DNA from: Dasyornis broadbenti
Taxonomy: Eukaryota > Chordata > Aves > Passeriformes > Dasyornithidae
Assembly: GCA_013397935.1 (NCBI GenBank)
Contig: VZRN01000237.1
Location: forward strand, 415,176 to 479,175
Direction of reading: 5' to 3'
Length of the DNA: 64,000 bases
Position numbers and translations under genes: made by a program. Shown one piece after another: positions 26,201-37,039 of the stretch. Every line of letters starts with the position of its first letter. Positions within the stretch are counted from its first letter, which is position 1. The notes beneath the pieces are model-generated. The model was not told the DNA's origin, made no database searches, and saw only the letters and a list, made by a program, of their open reading frames with translations.

Positions 26201-27610
26201 GCCTTCTGCTTTCTCAGAAAGCAGCCTTGTTTCCTACTCCGGCCATGTACAGGTTGGATTTCTCTGCAGAGAAGTGCAAAGGGAGGCATGGAGCTTACTT
26301 ACCACTACTGAGACAAAACAGGAGAGGGATGGTAGCAACTTCTGCTCAAGAGGCCAATGATTTCCGCATTGGTTTTCCATAAAAGGTATAGGAGGAAATA
26401 TTTGGTCCAGTTAATTTAAGGCAAAAATATATATATTGACATTCTTTAATGCTACACATTATAATGTCAGCCAATGACCTAGACCAGTATTTTATATGCG
26501 TGTGTGAAGAAACTTAGTTATTGATCAAAAAGTTTCTACCTGCACTGTAAACTGTCAATATCCAGATAAATCAATTCTTTGTTTCAGGCCACAGGGCCAC
26601 TAGTTCTGAGTACAGAGCTTCCCATCTGCAAATAGAGTGGGACAATAGAAAAAGATGCTGATATGCTTAATCCATCAATATTACAGAACCAAGGGATGAA
26701 ACCAAGAAATATCAATGAGACAAATGCTTACCAGGCAAATCCTACCAGTCTTATTTTATGCAACCTGTTTGCCAGGCTGTGTCCCAAAATAATTAGTAAG
26801 AAGAGGGCTTTCTCTCTGTTCTGCTCTCCTGTGCAGTGTTATCAAAGCCTCTAAGTGACTTCTGTCAGAAGGCTTTGTCCAGAGGGGTTTTCTAAAGTTT
26901 GTTATAACTCAGAAGGCCAATAGAACTTGATGGAATGAGAGCAAGAGTAATGTAAAGATCCCCACCTTGAGAGGATATGCTATACAGGGAATAGATGTGG
27001 TTTGAAATAATTTAATTTTTTCTTCCATCTTTCCTAGATGCCATTGTTCTATGTTTCAAAAGTTCTGCCTCAGAAAGGTAGATGTATATCAAAGTTCTGG
27101 CTCACTTGGAGTACTGCAGCCACATCATAGAGCTCTTTAGAGATTTTCATTGATGGCTCTTTCAGGTAAAAATAAACATATTTTAACTTCTTTCACATTT
27201 AAAGTTAATTTTTATTTCTTTATTTTGGATTATTTGGGGAAAATTAGTATAAATGAGTGGCTGTAACATGCATGTAGTGTTTTTGGATTTTTTTTTAAAA
27301 TGTCTTCTTCATCCCTTCTTAAGGCTTTAAATATGCTGTCATGCAAGTTGGGCTAAAGAGATTTACAGCCTTTATTAATAAGTGGGGTTTTTTTGCTAAT
27401 TAAATATTTCATGCTATAAGACTGATTTATTGTTTGACTCTAATCAGTTTGACTAAAATCACTTGAGTCGAGGTTAGGCAACGATTGCTGCATTTGTTAT
27501 GTGATGAATGGAACATCATCCCATAAAATATGAATTGGCTGGAAAAGATTCAAGGATAATCACAGCTAGGATCTGACATTGTCAGTGTCCGGCTCTGTAT
27601 TAATTTTTTT
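23250..27610. other. unique AT-rich DNA; no gene seen
   Basis: The longest open frame of the window lies here (25815-26360, plus, 181 codons), but it begins at TTG, its first ATG is at 25884, and it has no recognisable domain. It is most likely a chance frame in a locally GC-richer patch. No repeat family was recognised in this stretch. Confidence 0.5.
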
Positions 27611-27617
27611 TTAAAAA

Positions 27618-27727
27618 GGAGAAGGAGAAGGAGAAGGAGAAGGAGAAGGAGAAGGAGAAGGAGAAGGAGAAGGAGAAGGAGAAGGAGAAGGAGAAGGAGA
27701 AGGAGAAGGAGAAGGAGAAGGAGAAGG
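27618..27727 (+). repeat. (GGAGAA)n hexanucleotide microsatellite, about 18 units
   Basis: A perfect hexamer array with no interruption, preceded by AAAAA so that the all-purine strand spans 27613-27727 (115 nt). The unit is not mirror-symmetric, so classical H-DNA would be imperfect, but a purine/pyrimidine tract of this length is prone to triplex formation and slippage. Perfect periodicity implies recent expansion. Confidence 0.97.
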
Positions 27728-29838
27728 TATATCTTTAAGAATTCTTCTACGTCCTTAAATAATTGTTTCTTTTTTTCTCTCCACTTATAGATATATGCAT
27801 ATATGCATTCCTGCAGCTCAGCAGTCCCTGTTCTTTAGCTACTCTTCAAGGCAAAGGATAAATATATTTGGCTGTCTAAATTTATTCTTATCCTGAGCTC
27901 AGACAGTTAAAGTTCAAGACATAAATAAGTTTTTAAGATTTAACATTTCCCTCTTATTATTAACTTTCAGCATAATTCTTGATGTTTCTGAGATTCATAT
28001 AGAAGCCGAAGCTCTTTTTTTTTAATGTTAATCTAAATTTTTAGCCTCAGTGAATCCATTTGGAATATTTTATACATATAAATGAAAGTAAGTGAGTCCT
28101 GCAGATTAAAAAATTTTCTTTCTTTTTTTTTTTCTGAGTACAGATTTTAAAGCCATAAGGGGCTATTATAATCTTCTAAAATTTCTGTGATTATGAAGCC
28201 CATAGTGATTTTGCACTGCTTTTTTTTTTTTTTAATAACAACATATTTTAAATCAGTCTTAATTTTAAAAAATCTCCAGAGATAGGGAATCCACTATACT
28301 TTCCATTTCTTGAGTTACGAATTTCAATGCAGTTTTCATTCCCCACTCATTATTTTAAATGCAGTAATTGTGTTCCATGTTTATATGTCTGCTTTATGTG
28401 GTACAAAAGATTGCTTCCTTCCTCTGCCTTATATTTTAAGAAATCCCTAAGAAGATCTTTTCTACCAAACACAAAAACTAAAGTTTCATTTTTTTTTTCA
28501 TTCCAAAGTTAGGGTTCCAAATTATTAAAATATTTACACATTTTTATTGAATCACAGCCTCTGTGTTTGCTTGGATTCAGCTTTGTTGTTGATTCTGTTA
28601 GAATTTATCTGTAGGTCTTTGTTTATCTTTTGACTTTTCCAAGTCAAAGAGAACATGATTTAAAAGTACTAATTTTAGTGTGCAAGAAATAACTTCATAA
28701 TTTTATAAATAAAATCAAGAAGAATTCTTTTCAGGTATTAACTGGCAAACACATAATTGAAGTATCTCTAAATACTGTGTATTTCCATTTTATCTTACTC
28801 TCTAGAATATATTAGGAGAGAATACCCAGGCAAAAATATACAAGTTTTAGTATACAAGCAAAGCTTTCAAGATCAGGAAATCAGTGGAAAAATCCTCAGA
28901 CTCAGTGGCAAAATCTCAGCATGTTTCCTTCTTTTTACTGTTGTTACCTACATTTATTATCTGTAATGGTGGCATATTTCTTACTTCCATGCCTCCTTTA
29001 ATAAAACAGTTTCCCTTCATTAAAAAAAAGGTAAAAGTAGATATAGTTAACTGAAAGTTTAAGCTTTGCTTCCAGTCCAGAGCAAGTTCCCCATGTTGAA
29101 ATAATACAACTTCAAGGAGAAAAGGTGGACTGTGATGCCAATGTCCTTATAGTATAAATCTGATCCCAGATTACATTCAGCTTTTGAAAGTCTATTTTCT
29201 AGCTTCAGATGTCATAACACAGGAGTAATCCCATAAACACATAGGATTGTTTTTATTTTAAAAATAGTTTCTGAATTTTTAGTTCAGTCACACAGAAACT
29301 AAAGTTTAGCCTTTATGCAGCTTTATACTCTAAAGCTAGCTAAAAATCTCTAAAGCAGCTTTGGAATTTTAAAAACTATTCCTTCACGCACAATCTAATT
29401 TTCAATAGCTCTTATTCTTAGAACATTGCACTATGATATCATCATTCCATGATGAAAAGTTGACTTATTATCGTGCTTTAGCCCCAAAACCATGAATAGA
29501 ACATGGGATTTGTCATCTGATCACTGCCATGTCAATGGTCCAGTGTTAGGTTCAGTGTTGCTGACAGGATTTTCCCTTAAATTATAAGGCAAGCTTGCTC
29601 CTGCTTGCACTAGCCTGATCAGATGTGTTGGGTGCTGTGCATTTTCCTTGGGTAAGAACACACCTCAACAAACCATAGCCCATGCACTGGCAAGCTGCCT
29701 CTCTAATCCTTTCGATGGCATCTCTCCGATCTAACCTGCCAGTTTCATGGCAATTCCTTGACTACTAGGATAAGAGGGAATAAAACAGGCAAGTGGAACT
29801 GCCATTGTCTTGACTTCAGAAATCGGGACATGCTCTAT
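27728..29838. other. unique AT-rich DNA; no gene seen
   Basis: Several T-rich runs occur (near 28122-28133 and 28220-28234). No exon, RNA gene or interspersed repeat was recognised. Confidence 0.5.
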
Positions 29839-29972
29839 TTGTGGGATGTGGTTGGTGTAGGGTTTGGGTTTGAGTTTTGGTTGGTGGGAGGTTTTTTAGA
29901 GGGTGGGGGGTGGTTGTTTTGGTTGTTTTTTTTTGGAGGAGGTATGTTTTGAGTTGTTTGGTGTTTTTTAGA
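29839..29972 (+). repeat. G/T-rich strand-asymmetric tract
   Basis: About 130 bp in which the plus strand is nearly all G and T. G-runs lie at 29842-29844, 29860-29862, 29866-29868, 29886-29888, 29901-29903 and 29905-29910. Loops between some runs are long, so a canonical three-tetrad quadruplex is not certain. The open frame through it (Gly/Phe/Trp-rich) is a composition artefact. Confidence 0.8.
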
Positions 29973-30900
29973 GAAAATGGTATTTCCATTTTATAGTTTG
30001 CTGGAATTTGTAACTGGGAATTGATCTCAATCTAGAAAAAATGCCTGAACTATCAAATAGTCTTTTTTCCTTCCTGTAGCTGAAAAATCAGACTTTTTAT
30101 AGATAAACTTCCATTGCTGATGACAAATCAGTCATAATGGTAATACTTCAGACACAGCTAAAACAACAAAGGGGAAAACAAAAAAGTAAGAAGCCTTTCT
30201 ATAAGCAAGCAACTTATTTTTTGTTTTGTTTTCTCTTGAAGAAGGTACTTTGTGGATTAATCTGACAGCAGCTAGAGTTAAGATGCCATATAAACATAAA
30301 CATGAAATATTTTCTTAAGGTTTTAAAAGGAATTTAATCTAATTGTTCTTGAAATTTATTACCTATTGGATTTGCATTCTGACTCCAAATGAGCAGCTTA
30401 TTTTTAATTCATTGCATTCATCTATGCTTTTGTATTTTTAATGTGAAGGTTAGAACAAAAAAGATTCAGTGCTGGCAGATGCCAATTTTAATATAATGTT
30501 CTCCTACTTTGGGGATTTCACTAGCTGTGTGGGTTACCCAGTAATGCCACTCAGACTTTATAATTGACAGTAAATAATGCTCTTGCAGTCATCTACTTCC
30601 ATTTGCTAAAGGAAGCCATGCCATAATAAAACCAAGTCAATTTGAAGTACTAGAAAACAAATGAAATACTTCAGATATCTCAAATTTCTGTTCAGAAGCA
30701 AAACTGAAACTGCTTAATAGATACTGATGAGAGAAAGCTGGTTTATGAAGTTCATATATTTCTTAGCATAGAGGTCTAAATATTATTTTTAACATGCAGA
30801 CCAAAAACCCGAGAAGGATGAAAAGTGCATGAAAAAGTGATAAAAAAGTAAAATAAAGAAGCAACGGAACCTAGTCAGTACCAGAAACAGGTATCTGCTT
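29973..30900. other. unique AT-rich DNA; no gene seen
   Basis: No repeat family, exon or RNA gene was recognised before the CR1 fragment that starts near 30905. Confidence 0.5.
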
Positions 30901-30904
30901 CTCT

Positions 30905-31193
30905 GGACCACCTTTTCCAGTGCCTCACCACTCTCACAGTAAAGAATGTCTTCTTAACATCTATTCCAAATATCTCTTCTTTTAGTTTAAAATCATTCCC
31001 CCTTGTGCTGTCACTGTCTGCCTATGTAAAGGGTCACTCTCCTTCTTCTTTACATGTAGTGGAAGGCACAAGGAGGTGTCCCTAGAGCCTTCTGTTCTCC
31101 AAGGTGTAGAAACTCAGTTTCTGTTTACAGGATAGGTGCTCCAGCCCTCTGATCATCTTTGTGACCCTCCTCTGTACCCACTCCAACAGGTCC
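30905..31193 (-). mobile_element. CR1 LINE fragment lacking its 3' end
   Basis: The phrases TTCCAGTGCCTCACCAC, CCCCTTGTGCTGTCACTG, GTGCTCCAGCCCTCTGATCA and ACCCACTCCAACAGG run in the order expected of the reverse complement of CR1 ORF2 C-terminal coding sequence. The element's 3' UTR is missing on the left, and it ends abruptly near 31193. It is moderately diverged. Confidence 0.88.
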
Positions 31194-31366
31194 GACTGAA
31201 GTAAGGGGCTCAGCTGAAGCAGGTGTCATCCATCCTCCTGCAGCAACACGACACAGTGCTCTTCGGAGCCAAAGACATGATCTCTGACTCAGCCTGAGAT
31301 GTCTCCCACAGCAAAAAAGTCTGGCACTCAGCTAAATACTACCAGAAGATATGTTAGATAAAATCA

Positions 31367-31540
31367 CCACAGAATTATAGAATTGTTTAGGTTGCAAAGA
31401 ACTACAATATCATGGACTACAACTGTAAACCCAGCCCACCACGAAATCATGTCCCTAAGCACCAGCTCTACACATTTTTTAAATTCCTCCAGGGACTGGG
31501 ACTCCACCACTTCCCTGGGCAGCCTGTTCCAGTGCTTGAA
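31367..31540 (-). mobile_element. CR1 LINE, short 3' fragment
   Basis: It starts ACAGAATTATAGAATTGTTT, the reverse complement of the CR1 3' end, and runs through CATGTCCCTAAGCACCAG to TTCCCTGGGCAGCCTGTTCC. This is the 3' UTR plus the last codons of ORF2, truncated at the 5' end near 31540. It is a separate insertion from 30905-31193, because both point leftward and this one has its own 3' end. Confidence 0.88.
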
Positions 31541-31544
31541 ATAT

Positions 31545-33120
31545 GGAGATCACAACTTATCTCTGGGATTCAGAAGTTCAAATCCAAGTCTGTAAACCAG
31601 ACTTGCCAGACTCAAATTTTCACAACAGATAGGGGCTCCTCAGATATCAAGAGGAGTATAAAATAGCAAACTAGTTTTGTCACTGGTAGGCAAGTCGTTA
31701 CGTTTTAATCACATTTTTTTTTTCTCTTCTAATCTATTCTGTGCTTCCGGATGTTAAAGGACATAGATATGTACCTACTGTAATACATGCACTTATTAAA
31801 ACTACAAAGAGGTTTTTTAGTCTTCATATATAATGATGCTTAGTCTTTTTCTAATTATAGTGAGAATCTTATACCAGAACCTCTTGGGATTCTTCCCTCT
31901 TTCCACAAGAAAGACTTTTATTGTGTCAAATAGCTTCAGATATTTTTATAATAATTGCAAGATTTTTCTTTTCTTGCTGTGGCACAGTGTTATTAGTCCC
32001 TGTAAATCTACCCTCTAGTATAAACTGATAACAAAAATTAATACTGGACAAATTCTTTTTTTGGGAACATAGTGATGACATCGTCTTTTAATTGCATTTG
32101 TTTCAAATGAGTATGTCTCATAATTTATAAATAAAAAGGCATATAAAACATATAAAAATGAACAATGATTTTCCATTTTAAATTCTACATCAGAATGGCC
32201 CCTTCTTTGGAAATTCCCAATTTTGTAGTTTCCAAAATTTGGCTTGGGTAAAATAATAATTTTTTTACCATAAAATGTCAAATTTACCTGCAGCAAAAAT
32301 GACAAGCATGAGGAAAATTATAAACTGTATTTGTCTATGAATAAAACTCACAGAATCTTATCCTATATAAAAGTTTAAAGTCAGTGAAATCATAAGTATC
32401 TTATGAAGGCCCATTTTTACCCTAACATGAGGCCTTCTATGAACCTAACTTGATAGCAGGTATTAAAAAAAGAGTGTAATACCAGCAGGATGAAAATAGT
32501 CAGAAGACAGTTGCCACTATATTGCTGTGCCAGAAGTGAACTAGTAAAAAATTTAAACTGAGGAACAAAAAACCCAATTAGAATGAATTCAAAACCCATG
32601 GTTGAAACACTTCTTTGCTCCTTGCTTCAGGTCCTCTCCTGCTGAGAGTAAAACAACATGCCAGCAAGAAAGGCACGAAGAGCAGCTGGCAGTCCAATAA
32701 CATACTGGAACTGTCAATGCCATCCACATGGTTCTCCACATGAGGTTTTTAGAGACTTCTGATACTGTAATCTATAATGCATTGAAAAAAATAGACATCC
32801 CTTTTCAAGGCCATTTTCCACAGAGGAGAAATATAGGGTTAATTTAAAGGAAAAAAAATGCTTACCTCAAATGTCTTTAGACCAGAATCTAAGGAAAGAA
32901 CATGGTGAAACCAGAAGCAGTAAAAGAGCCTATCACCCAAAGAGGTACAAAAATGCTTATCTATGCCTGGCAAAAAGTATTTAGATGATACCCACTTAAA
33001 AAAAAAAGAAAATAAATTAGAAACAAAATGTTAATTAAGATAGCCACAAGACATGATTTTTCTTTCTTTTTTTTTTCTTACTTTATAATTTGCTTAAAAA
33101 CTACTAGTCTTATAACACTT
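31545..33120. other. unique AT-rich DNA; no gene seen
   Basis: No exon or repeat family was recognised. Minus-strand open frames at 32015-32305 and 32417-32599 are short and unremarkable. Confidence 0.5.
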
Positions 33121-33123
33121 GCA

Positions 33124-34039
33124 TCATAGAATCAGAATCATAGGTTATGCTGAGTTGGAAGAGACCCATTAGGATCATTGAGTCCAGCTCCTGGACCCAC
33201 ACAGCAACATCCCCAAGAGTCACATCATGTGCCTGAGAGCCCTGTCCTAACACTTCTTAGACTCTGTCAGGCTTGGTGCTTATACAATTGCTCTGGGGAG
33301 CCATTTCCAGTGCTTAGGTGAAGCACCCTTTAGGTGAAGAATCTTTTCCTGGTATCGAACCTAAACCTCCCTTATATCAGCTTTATGCCAGTTTTTCTAG
33401 TCCTGTCACAGGTCACGAGAGGGAAGAGATTAGTACCTGCCGCTCTGCTTCCCCTCCTGAGGATGTTGTAGACTGCAATGAGGTCACCCCTTCTCCAGGT
33501 TGAGCAGACCAAGTGACTTCAGCTGTTCTTCGCATGGCTTCCTGTCTAGACTCGTCACTGTCTTCGTTGACCCACTCTAGACTGTCTCAAATAGCTTAAT
33601 GACTTTCTTATATTGCAGTACCCAGAACTGCACACAATATTCAAGGTGAGGCTGCACCAGTGCAGAGCAGAGTGGGACAATCCCCTCCCTTGCCCAGCTG
33701 GTGATGCTGTGCTTGATGCAGCCCAGGACAGCTTGGCCCTCCTGGCTGCCAGGGCACTGCTGGCTCCTGTGCAACTTGGCATCGACCAGAACCCCCAGAT
33801 CTCTTTCTGCAACACTGCTCTCCAGTCACTTGTTCCCCAGTCTGTCCACACACTCAGGGTTGCCCTGCACCAGTTGCAGAATGTGGCACTTGCCTGTGTT
33901 AAACTTCATATGGTTGCTGATTGCCCATGTCTCCAACGTGTCAAGCTTTCTCTGCAGGGCCTCTCTGCCCCTGAGGGAGTCAACAGCTTCTCTCAATTTA
34001 GTATAACCAGCAAACTTACATAGTATTCACTCAAGTCCT
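33124..34039 (-). mobile_element. CR1 LINE, 3' half (left of inserted LTR)
   Basis: The left end (ATAGAATCAGAATCATAGG) is the reverse complement of the CR1 3' octamers. Reading leftward on the minus strand, the frame at 33577-33774 has the typical SALVQPHLEYCVQFW-like segment of the ORF2 C-terminus. CR1 sequence runs without break to the GTCCT at 34035-34039, where an LTR is inserted, and continues at 34755. Stops and frameshifts make it a pseudogene. The plus-strand frames across it (for example 33613-34023) are antisense shadows. Confidence 0.93.
34035..34039. repeat. target-site duplication, left copy (GTCCT)
   Basis: GTCCT directly precedes the LTR's TG and is repeated at 34750-34754 directly after its CA. 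A 5-bp duplication is typical of ERVL-like (class III) elements, though not exclusive to them. Confidence 0.88.
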
Positions 34040-34242
34040 TGTGGCAGGACGACTCCCCTGCTCCCACGCCTACATGGCTGGTGCAAAGATAACCCAGGCC
34101 TGACCAAAGGCTCAGCAAGGGGTTATCTCTTGGCACCCAAGAGTCAGAGGCCTCCAACCAAGAATCAACATCTTGGTAGGGACAGCAAATGTGGAAAGAG
34201 ATGAAAAGAATGAGTATGTGACCGAAAGACACACTTTGACAC

Positions 34243-34249
34243 TATAAAA
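34243..34249 (+). promoter_or_regulatory. TATA box of the 34.0-kb solo LTR
   Basis: TATAAAA lies about 200 bp from the LTR start and about 340 bp before the AATAAA signal, the expected U3 core promoter position. Confidence 0.65.
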
Positions 34250-34580
34250 CACATAAGAAACATCACTGAGGCAGAAGACCCCTACACACACTCTGGAAAT
34301 GACCAAGGAGCTTCTCCCTGGAGTCTGGACCCAGGCTCTGCTTGTTACTTTCCTGGGAATTGAGTGAAAGGATTTGGAAGTATACTTCATTACCAAATTG
34401 GCATTGGTAAGATACATTGGTTTCCTAAGTTATATTACTTCTTGCTAGCTGTAATAATAGGTACCTTTATGCACCCTGCATTTTCTCTACTAGTAGTTTC
34501 TTTTCTATTTTTATTTTATTTTAATTCCTGTGTAGTCTTGTAGTTTTGTCCAAAGTCTTATGTCTGTTATGTATGTGTCT

Positions 34581-34586
34581 AATAAA
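34581..34586 (+). terminator. AATAAA polyadenylation signal of the 34.0-kb solo LTR
   Basis: AATAAA follows GTATGTGTCT and precedes AGATAATTTC. It is the only strong signal downstream of the LTR TATA box. Confidence 0.7.
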
Positions 34587-34749
34587 AGATAATTTCTGTC
34601 ATATTAGACCAAATTGGCCATTATTAAAGAACTTGTGAATGAGACAGGGTCTTGGGGTGCTGGCCACCTCAATAAGGGGTCACTGCCTGCTGCCAAAGGC
34701 CTAGGCAAAAGGCAGAAATTTGTCTAAGCTCCCGTTTCCATTCGTAACA

Positions 34750-34754
34750 GTCCT
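34750..34754. repeat. target-site duplication, right copy (GTCCT)
   Basis: Direct repeat of 34035-34039, immediately after the LTR terminal CA. Confidence 0.88.
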
Positions 34755-35333
34755 GCATCCAAGTCTTTAATGAAGATGTTGAAGAGCACAGGACTGAGGA
34801 TGGAGCCCTGGAGAGCCCCACCAGAGAGAGGTCAAAAGTCTCATGTCACCCCATTCGCTATAACCCTTTGTGCCCGTCCTGTGAGCCAGTTGCTCACCCA
34901 TCGCGTGCTGTGTTTATCCAGCTGTGTGCTGGACATTTTGTCCAGAAGCGTCCTGTGACAGACAGTGCCAAAGACTTTGCTGAAATCCAAAAGGACTACA
35001 TCAGCTGGCTTCCCTAGAGCAAGGTTATCCTGAAGTGGCAGGAAATCAGGTGTGACAAGAAGGGCTTGCCTCTCATGAAGCATTTGTTGTGACCTATGAC
35101 TGAGTTGTCCTCCAGGTGTTTTTCAATACCTCCCAGAATAATCTTTTCCATGATTTCAGCAGGCACTGAAGTGAGACTGACAGGCCTGTAGTTTGTGGGG
35201 TCCCCCTTGCTCTGCTTGAAAATCGGGACAACATTCAACAGCTTCCAGTCAGCTGTGACCTCTCCAGATTCCCAAGGTCACTCAAAAAATCATTGGAAGA
35301 GGCTTTGCAGTGACACCAGCAGCTCCTTGAGGA
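34755..35333 (-). mobile_element. CR1 LINE, reverse-transcriptase part (right of inserted LTR)
   Basis: This continues the CR1 copy at 33124-34039. On the minus strand, the frame at 35014-35238 contains NYRPVSLTSV, a hallmark of CR1-clade reverse transcriptase. The frame at 34841-35083 contains the motif A region LLDFSKVFGTV and WLTGRAQRVIANGV. The second Asp of the usual AFD signature reads Gly, and the two motifs lie in different frames, so no enzyme is made. The copy is truncated at its 5' end near 35333. Confidence 0.93.
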
Positions 35334-36420
35334 TATGTTTAGAAGACAATACTTTATTATTAAGGGCACAACTAAGACTGAGGATGCTTATGAAGAAATT
35401 ATTATGATCGTTTAGCAATTTAATATACAGTTTCATTTTGAATGTGAATATATCAGTTGAAAGCTTTTCCATTGTTTTTGTTAGCAGTATCCAACCAAAT
35501 GGTGCATTTTGGTCTAACTTTAAAAACAAACAAAAAATCTACACAATTACTGATAAGCAAACATTTATTTAAAAGGCTTTCTTCTTCTTGGTCTTGAATG
35601 AAATGGATTTGGTTACTTCATATTTGACCATGCTTTTTGTAGTGAGTACTTGTGCCCTTTATATATATTGGCATTTAGACTTTTTTTCTCTAAGGCCTTA
35701 GAAGACATGGCATATACAGGAAAAAACCTTAAATATTGGCAAAACTTTAACTGCAGTACTTTCATATGTTTTTACTTTTCTTCTTTCTTACAAAATGGAA
35801 GTGATTTCCTTATTCCTTACCATATAGCACTGGTAAAGTAAGGTATATTGGGCAGTAAGAATGATAGCCAATATTAGACATAAATTTAAACAAGGAAAGA
35901 TAGGTCCCTTCCCAGATCCAACAAATTTGTGACTAACAAAATAAACCAGGAAAGTTCTGTTTGCTTGTTTGAAAACGAAAAACAATCACATTTTCAAGAA
36001 GTTAATAAGTTAATGCTTATTCAAGAGGAAATAAAATAGACTTTATATTTTGAAAAACATTTTTGTAGAAAGATTTCTATGAGGCCAAGGAATAAATTTT
36101 TATATTCTTACAGAGTTCATTTAAAATGCATGTTTCTGAAGGCACTCTCAGTTGAATGCATGTTTTTTGCAATTGCTCTTTCTCTTTCCACATGTCTATT
36201 CAAATTCTCCACTTGGCTTGTGCTTCCTTAGGCTATATTCCACCTTCAACATTGTCAGAGTTGGTACAAAATAAGCAGAGTTTGATTTCTACTCAGTAAA
36301 TTACCTTTTTATCTTACATGGGCCATAGAATGACTTCAGGAAGGAATCCACAGAACTCAAATCAATCACATACAAAAAATATACCTCTTCCTATTTCACC
36401 TGCACTGATTTTAATGAGAT
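35334..36420. other. unique AT-rich DNA; no gene seen
   Basis: No exon, repeat family or RNA gene was recognised between the CR1 5' edge and the ERVL-type LTR. Confidence 0.5.
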
Positions 36421-36423
36421 AAT

Positions 36424-37038
36424 TGTGGTAGATTGACCCCAGTTGGATGGCCAGTGTCAACCATAGCTGCTCAATCACCCAGCTCCTCAGCTGGACAGGG
36501 GAGAGAAAACATAACAAAAGCCTCATGGGTTGTGATAAAGACAGTGAGAGATCAGTCACCAGTTACTGTCAAAGGCAAAACCAGACTTGATTTGGGGAAA
36601 TTAATTTGATTTATTGCTAATCAAATCAGAGTAGGATAACAAGAAATACAACCAATTCTTCCTGGAATCAACTTCACTCCTGGATTCTCTGAATGGGAGT
36701 TGTGGCACTCCTTTCTCCTCAGTGTGAGGACTCTCCACACTCTTCCCCTGTCCCAGTGTGAGGTTCCTCACAGGGGAGACAGTTCTCCACCAGCCTCTCC
36801 AACATGAGTCCTTCACATGGGGTGAAGTTCTTCAGAAATTGCTCCAGTCCCTTCCCCAGGGTGCAGTCCTTCAGGAACAGGTTGCTAGAGCATGGGTCCC
36901 CCCCGGGATCACAAGCCCTACCAGAGAATCTGATCCAGTATAATTCTTTATTGGACAGGGGTAGAGCTTATGGTGTCTTCTCACAGGAGCCACCCCTGTA
37001 GCCCCTGCCTCAAAATCCTTTCACATAAACTCAATATA
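36424..37038 (-). mobile_element. ERVL-type solo LTR, internally shortened
   Basis: The plus-strand start TGTGGTAGATTGACCCCAG and the right-hand end (GGAGCCACCCCTGTAGCCCC through ACTCAATATA) are recognisable as the reverse complement of a widespread avian LTR family. Between them are the family's imperfect repeats (CAGTCCTTCAGGAAC, GTGAAGTTCTTCAG). In the sense direction an AATAAA lies at 36615-36610. The right terminus reads TA instead of CA, and no target-site duplication is evident (ATAAT on the left, CTCAT on the right), as expected of an old copy. It is somewhat shorter than I expect for the family, suggesting internal deletion. Confidence 0.85.
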
Positions 37039-37039
37039 C

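Larger units (their letters stand above)
34040..34749 (+). mobile_element. solo LTR of an ERVL-like endogenous retrovirus, inserted antisense to CR1
   Basis: A complete 710-bp solo LTR, TGTGGCAGG...CGTAACA, flanked by GTCCT on both sides. In plus orientation it has TATAAAA at 34243-34249 and AATAAA at 34581-34586, giving an ordinary U3-R-U5 layout. No internal retroviral sequence adjoins it, so the provirus has been reduced to one LTR. Removing it and one duplication joins CR1 sequence perfectly (CAAGTCCT to GCATCCAAG). The insertion is therefore younger than the CR1. Class is inferred from duplication length. Confidence 0.9.

Noticed and set aside
25815..26360. Longest open frame of the window (181 codons, plus strand) as a gene
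   Set aside because: It begins at TTG, with the first ATG at 25884. It has no recognisable domain, low-complexity Ser/Leu-rich content and no splice or promoter context. Chance is the simpler explanation.
27618..27727. CRISPR array or minisatellite gene
   Set aside because: It is a simple hexanucleotide repeat without spacers. The window is vertebrate nuclear DNA, where CRISPR arrays are not expected.
29758..29952. Gly/Phe/Trp-rich 64-codon frame
   Set aside because: It is a translation of the G/T-rich low-complexity tract.
33613..34023. 136-codon plus-strand frame as a gene
   Set aside because: It is antisense to a minus-strand CR1 copy, and CR1 antisense frames are commonly open over this stretch.
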